Of a DNA stretch of 11,625 nucleotides, positions 8,362 to 11,625 are shown piece after piece. The DNA comes from Bacteroidota bacterium (lineage in GTDB: Bacteria > Bacteroidota > Bacteroidia > Chitinophagales > Chitinophagaceae), in assembly GCA_023391315.1 (NCBI GenBank), contig JAEWBD010000026.1, positions 1 through 11,625 of the forward strand. The letters run 5' to 3'. The translations under genes were made by a program, and so were the position numbers. Below the pieces are notes generated by a model. That model was given only the letters and a program-made list of their open reading frames with translations. It searched no databases and was not told where the DNA came from. Positions within the stretch are counted from its first letter, which is position 1. Each line of letters starts with the position of its first letter.

Positions 8362-8913
8362 ATGCATAAACCATTATTAACTGTTATTACGGGCAGGCCT
8401 GCATCAGGAAAAACTACCCTGGCACACCGGCTTTCACAGGAAATAAATTGTCCTGTTATTTCAAGGGATGCGCTTAAAGAAGGATATATAAATACTATCG
8501 GCGATACGCATAACAAGCCGGGTAACGAAGCGGACTGGCATATTTATAACACGTTTTTTGAAGTAATAGGTTTTCTCATTTCGAAAAATATATCATTCAT
8601 TGCTGAGGCTGCTTTTCAACATAAGTCGTGGGAAGAAAAGCTTTTGAATTTTTCTCATAGGGCTGCTATAAAAATAATTATCTGCGAAGCACCTCTTGGT
8701 ATAACCCGGCAACGCTTTCAACAAAGACTCGCAGATGATTCTTCAAGAGAAAAGTTTCACAACGACAGGTTTGTAAATGAAGAAGGAGAACTGAAGGTGT
8801 TGTTTACAGATGAATATAAACCGGTTAATATAAACCTGCCGACTTTAAAAGTTGATACCAAAGAAGGATATGATCCGGGGTTGAAAGAGATCATTAATTT
8901 TATCAGGTTATAG
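8362..8913 (+). CDS. P-loop kinase-like ATPase of unknown substrate
   Basis: This 183-residue protein has a Walker A motif GRPASGKTT (11-19) near the N-terminus, followed by VISRDALKEG (32-41). The SRD segment is common in AAA_33 / zeta-toxin-like and polynucleotide-kinase-like P-loop kinases, where the Asp contacts the substrate. A FIAEAAF strand (~76-82) may be the Walker B equivalent. RQRFQQRLADDSSREKFHNDRF (~112-133) looks like an arginine-rich lid over the nucleotide. It probably transfers phosphate from ATP to a small molecule or nucleic acid end, but the acceptor is unknown. There is no antitoxin-sized gene next to it, which weakens a toxin reading. The ATG at 8362 is chosen over an in-frame TTG at 8356, which would add only two residues. 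It diverges from aldO (111-base gap) and lies 148 bases upstream of folP. Confidence 0.75.
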   Translation: MHKPLLTVITGRPASGKTTLAHRLSQEINCPVISRDALKEGYINTIGDTHNKPGNEADWHIYNTFFEVIGFLISKNISFIAEAAFQHKSWEEKLLNFSHRAAIKIIICEAPLGITRQRFQQRLADDSSREKFHNDRFVNEEGELKVLFTDEYKPVNINLPTLKVDTKEGYDPGLKEIINFIRL

Positions 8914-9061
8914 GTAGCTGAATAAAACAAAGTATGCATTCAGTAATAATAACGAATGCCTGCGAAAATTGAAATACGTCCCGATATTTGTACTGAATAT
9001 TTCCTGATAAAATGCCAGCATAGAAATTATGTTGAATTGATAGATACAAACAATTCCTGCA

Positions 9062-9937
9062 ATGCCTGCATCTGAAAAAACAAGTTTATTTACACTTAAC
9101 TGCAATGGAAAATTGCTTGTTATTGATGAGCCTGTAATAATGGGCATCATGAATATTACACCCGATTCTTTTTATGCTGAAAGCCGTGTGCAAACAGAAG
9201 ATAAAATATTACAAACGGCTTCGGAAATGATTGCAGCAGGTGCTGCTATATTGGATATGGGCGGGCAAAGCACAAGGCCGGGCAGTACAAGATTATCAGC
9301 AACAGAAGAGGAGGAAAGGTTGTTGCCCGCTATTGAGTTAATTCATAAAAATTTTCCTGATATTATTATTTCCGCCGATACCTACCATGCTTCTGTTACG
9401 GAAACAGTGATTGAAGCAGGCGCTTCCATTATTAATGATATAAGCGGTGGAATGATGGATGATAACATGCTGGCAACGGTTGGAAAATTCCCGGTGCCTT
9501 ATATCTGCATGCATATGCAGGGCAGGCCGGAAACCATGCAGGTGAATCCTGTTTATGAGGATGTGGTGCAGGAAGTGCTGGATTTTTTTATTCGTCAAAC
9601 AGAAAAATGCCGGCAGCATAACATTAAAGATGTGATCATTGACCCGGGCTTTGGTTTTGGCAAAACCATCAGCCATAATTTTCAGCTATTAAAAAACCTT
9701 ACTGTTTTCAAAATGCTTGACAGGCCTGTGCTTGCAGGCCTGTCAAGAAAAGGAGCTATTTATAAAACATTGAATGTTACAGCAGAGGATGCATTGAACG
9801 GAACGACAGCGGTAAACATGATCGCTTTATTGAACGGCGCATCCATTTTACGCGTACACGATGTAAAAGAAGCCGCAGAAGCTATAAAATTATTTGAAGC
9901 ATGCAATAATGCTGAAGCAGCATTGCAGCAAGCTTAA
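9062..9937 (+). CDS. folP: Dihydropteroate synthase
   Basis: This complete 291-residue enzyme of folate synthesis condenses 6-hydroxymethyl-dihydropterin diphosphate with p-aminobenzoate and is the target of sulfonamides. Family signatures appear in order: MGIMNITPDSF (27-37, with Asn31 and Asp35), LDMGGQSTRPGS (64-75), ISADTYHASV with Asp106, IINDISGG with Asn125-Asp126, CMHMQGRPETMQ (149-160), IIDPGFGFGKT with Asp194 and Lys201, GLSRKGAIY with Ser228-Lys230, and RVHDV (264-268). The TIM barrel is intact with no frameshift. It stands alone among unrelated neighbours. The 148-base upstream gap has only a near-match to the -7 element (GATATTTG at 8983-8990) with no good -33 element. Its stop codon shares bases with the clpX stop, and its likely terminator extends into clpX. 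Confidence 0.96.
   Translation: MPASEKTSLFTLNCNGKLLVIDEPVIMGIMNITPDSFYAESRVQTEDKILQTASEMIAAGAAILDMGGQSTRPGSTRLSATEEEERLLPAIELIHKNFPDIIISADTYHASVTETVIEAGASIINDISGGMMDDNMLATVGKFPVPYICMHMQGRPETMQVNPVYEDVVQEVLDFFIRQTEKCRQHNIKDVIIDPGFGFGKTISHNFQLLKNLTVFKMLDRPVLAGLSRKGAIYKTLNVTAEDALNGTTAVNMIALLNGASILRVHDVKEAAEAIKLFEACNNAEAALQQA
9716..9747 (+). repeat. Perfect 13-bp inverted repeat inside folP
   Basis: The arms CTTGACAGGCCTG (9716-9728) and CAGGCCTGTCAAG (9735-9747) are exact reverse complements around the 6-base loop TGCTTG. The segment encodes residues 219-229 of FolP, just before the Ser-Arg-Lys motif. It is not followed by a T-run, so it is not a typical terminator; in mRNA it would make a strong hairpin. 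Confidence 0.8.
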
Positions 9938-9968
9938 GCAACTTTGAGTTTATTAAGCTTGCTTTTTT
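9927..9968 (+). terminator. Probable folP terminator embedded in the clpX 3' end
   Basis: The arms AGCAAGCTTAA (9927-9937) and TTAAGCTTGCT (9953-9963) are perfect complements with a 15-base loop, and six T residues (9963-9968) follow on the plus strand. The ascending arm ends exactly at the folP stop codon; the loop and descending arm lie in the last codons of clpX. On the minus strand the hairpin is not followed by T, so it should act only on folP transcripts. Confidence 0.65.
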
Positions 9969-11169
9969 CAAATTTGGTAGCAGCATATTCAAGCGTTACA
10001 TGCAGGTCTTTTTTATTACTGCCGGGCAGCTCAAACATGGCATCAGTAAGAATATGCTCGCAAATACTTCTTAAACCTCTTGCCCCCAGCTTAAATTCAA
10101 GCGCTTTTTGCACCATGAAATCAAGCGCATCCAAATCAATTGTAAGTTTTATGCCTTCCATTTCAAACAACCTGGTATATTGTTTTATCAGGCTGTTTTT
10201 AGGTTCAGTAAGAATAGCACGCAATGTTTCTGCATCCAGCGGGTTGAGGTAAGTAATGATAGGCAGGCGGCCTAATAATTCGGGTATTAAACCAAAAGAG
10301 CGAATATCCTGCGCATTTACAAACTGCAATAAATTCTTACGCTGGTCTTCCTGCTCATCTTTATTTACATTAAACCCAATGGCATTTGTATTAATGCGGC
10401 GAGCAATTATTTTATCAACGCCGTCAAAAGCCCCGCCGCAAATGAAGAGGATATTGGTGGTGTTTACTTTTATCATTTTTTGTTCAGGATGTTTCCTGCC
10501 GCCTTGTGGGGGAACAAGCACTTCTGTGCCTTCCAGCATTTTCAGTAAACCCTGCTGCACGCCTTCGCCGCTTACATCGCGGGTTATAGAAGGATTATCG
10601 CCTTTGCGTGCTATTTTATCAATTTCATCTATAAAAACAATTCCTTTTTCGGCAGCGGCAACATCGTAATTGCATGCCTGCAATAAACGTGTAAGCATGC
10701 TTTCCACATCTTCACCCACATAACCGGCTTCAGTAAACACTGTGGCATCAACTATGGCAAAAGGAACATTTAAAAGTTTGGCTATTGTTTTGGCAAGAAG
10801 CGTTTTACCTGTGCCGGTTTCGCCAACCATAATGATGTTGCTCTTTTCAATTTCAACATCATCCTGCTGCTGTTTGCGGGTAATTCTTTTATAATGATTG
10901 TAAACGGCTACCGACAAGATCTTTTTGGCATCATCCTGCCCGATTACATATTGATCGAGATAATTCTTTATTTCTAATGGTTTGCGGATATTGAATTTAT
11001 ATTGCGTGGTGCGGGTTTCGTCCCTTACCTGCAATTCCTGCATAATTATTTCCTGAGCATGCTCAACACAGTTCTCACAAATATGCCCTTCCTGGCCGGC
11101 GATAAGAATCTTCACTTCATCACGGCTGCGGCCACAAAAAGAACAATGCAGGTTTGACTGTTTTGCCAT
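9934..11169 (-). CDS. clpX: ATP-dependent Clp protease, ATPase subunit ClpX
   Basis: This complete 411-residue AAA+ unfoldase recognises tagged proteins, unfolds them and feeds them to ClpP in the cytoplasm. The N-terminal zinc domain has Cys9, Cys12, Cys31 and Cys34. Walker A is GETGTGKT (116-123), with Glu where Pro is usual but the essential Gly-Lys-Thr kept. The pore loop is GYVG (149-152), Walker B is VFIDEID (178-184), the RKH substrate loop is at 225-227, and the IGF loop that docks on ClpP is at 264-266. The arginine finger is Arg301 (LLGRLP) and sensor 2 is in GARGLRS (Arg364). The IGF loop means it should work with ClpP, whose gene lies 93 bases upstream on the same strand. A hairpin plus T-run in that gap suggests clpX is partly uncoupled from clpP. 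Its last codons overlap the convergent folP by 4 bases at a shared TTAA. Confidence 0.97.
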   Translation of the reverse strand: MAKQSNLHCSFCGRSRDEVKILIAGQEGHICENCVEHAQEIIMQELQVRDETRTTQYKFNIRKPLEIKNYLDQYVIGQDDAKKILSVAVYNHYKRITRKQQQDDVEIEKSNIIMVGETGTGKTLLAKTIAKLLNVPFAIVDATVFTEAGYVGEDVESMLTRLLQACNYDVAAAEKGIVFIDEIDKIARKGDNPSITRDVSGEGVQQGLLKMLEGTEVLVPPQGGRKHPEQKMIKVNTTNILFICGGAFDGVDKIIARRINTNAIGFNVNKDEQEDQRKNLLQFVNAQDIRSFGLIPELLGRLPIITYLNPLDAETLRAILTEPKNSLIKQYTRLFEMEGIKLTIDLDALDFMVQKALEFKLGARGLRSICEHILTDAMFELPGSNKKDLHVTLEYAATKFEKSKLNKLKVA

Positions 11170-11196
11170 CGTAATAAAAATAAATAAAATTTGATT

Positions 11197-11241
11197 AAAA
11201 AAGAAAGCAAAGGTAAAACGTATTTATTAAACCTTTGCTTT
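11197..11241 (-). terminator. Probable intrinsic terminator between clpP and clpX
   Basis: On the minus strand, AAAGCAAAGGT (11241-11231) and ACCTTTGCTTT (11214-11204) are perfect 11-bp arms around a 16-base loop, followed at once by CTTTTTT (11203-11197). It begins 21 bases after the clpP stop and ends 27 bases before the clpX ATG. The stem is only moderately GC-rich, so termination may be partial. Confidence 0.7.
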
Positions 11242-11262
11242 ATTATATCCTAATAATTGAGC

Positions 11263-11625
11263 TTATAGTTTCTCAACTATTTCATCTGCAATGCCGTACT
11301 CAACTGCCTCTTTGGCATCCATCCAGTAATCGCGGTCAAAATCTTTCATAATCCGTTCAAAAGATTTGCCTGTATTTTTGGCCAGGATGTTTGCACTTAT
11401 TTCCTTGGTGCGCTGCATTTGTTTTGCATGAATTTCAATATCGGCGCTTGTTGCCTGGAAATAACCGCCAATGCTTGGCTGGTGGATCATTACTTCCCCG
11501 TGGGGATATATATATCTTTTTCCTTTAACGCCACCGCTTAATAAGATAGAGCCCATGCTGGCAGCAAGGCCCATACAGATGGTGCTTACGGGCGATTGGA
11601 TCATTTGCATGGTATCGTATATAAC
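11263..11625 (-). CDS. clpP: ATP-dependent Clp protease, proteolytic subunit ClpP (5' part outside window)
   Basis: The last 120 residues are visible; the N-terminal ~75-100 lie beyond the right edge, as the frame is open to the last base (VIYDT precedes the first in-window Met). ClpP forms the two-ring serine protease chamber that degrades proteins delivered by ClpX. In fragment numbering the catalytic serine is Ser23 in GLAASMGS, the histidine is His48 in MIHQPS (25 apart, as in E. coli), and the aspartate is Asp99 in DFDRDYWM. DAKEAVEYGIADEIV is the usual ending. A two-residue insertion relative to E. coli lies in the IGGYFQATSADIEIHA segment. The complete triad argues for an active subunit. 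It is upstream of clpX, the usual bacterial order. Confidence 0.96.
   Translation of the reverse strand, partial: VIYDTMQMIQSPVSTICMGLAASMGSILLSGGVKGKRYIYPHGEVMIHQPSIGGYFQATSADIEIHAKQMQRTKEISANILAKNTGKSFERIMKDFDRDYWMDAKEAVEYGIADEIVEKL

Noticed and set aside
8362..8913. P-loop kinase as a zeta-type toxin of a toxin-antitoxin pair
   Set aside because: No small antitoxin gene lies on either side, and the fold motif alone is shared with many metabolic kinases.
8936..8959. GCATTC...GAATGC inverted repeat after the kinase gene
   Set aside because: Only 6 bp with a 12-base loop and no T-run; easily due to chance.
9062..9937. folP as an acquired sulfonamide-resistance (sul) gene
   Set aside because: It has ordinary chromosomal DHPS motifs and no mobile-element context.
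10256..10669. 137-residue open frame on the plus strand
   Set aside because: It is antisense to conserved clpX core motifs, rich in Ser, Cys and Pro, and has no recognisable domain.

Overview
The window looks like chromosomal DNA of a Bacteroidota member, probably Chitinophagaceae or a close relative. The lineage is inferred from several traits: a T9SS C-terminal sorting domain on the first (truncated) gene, AT-rich start regions with no Shine-Dalgarno sequence, a TAnnTTTG-type -7 promoter element before bglX, and protein variants typical of that phylum. There are ten protein genes and no tRNA, rRNA, CRISPR array, insertion sequence or phage gene. Coding density is high, with no gene-free stretch above about 150 bases.

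Left part (1-3739, plus strand): the 3' end of a secreted protein with an adhesin/MAM-like beta domain and a T9SS sorting tail; a complete periplasmic tail-specific protease (Prc/Tsp type, S41, Ser470/Lys495); and an exported, mostly helical protein of unknown function. A strong hairpin terminator (about 3757-3799) closes this block.

Middle part (3826-8250): a promoter drives a periplasmic GH3 beta-glucosidase (BglX type). It is followed by a small ROK-family sugar kinase that most resembles polyphosphate glucokinase. Convergent to these lies an FAD-dependent alditol oxidase very similar to Streptomyces AldO. A plausible reading is release of glucose from beta-glucosides, its phosphorylation, and separate oxidation of sugar alcohols, but only the bglX-ROK pairing is supported by gene order.

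Right part (8362-11625): a small P-loop kinase of unknown substrate, dihydropteroate synthase (folP), and on the opposite strand clpX and the 3' portion of clpP. folP and clpX converge and share a TTAA at their stop codons. An apparent folP terminator hairpin sits inside the 3' end of clpX. A second hairpin plus T-tract lies between clpP and clpX.

No clearly new multi-gene system is visible. The most interesting points are the transcription-stop structures around clpP/clpX/folP, a perfect 13-bp inverted repeat inside folP, and two uncharacterised proteins (the 351-residue exported protein and the P-loop kinase).
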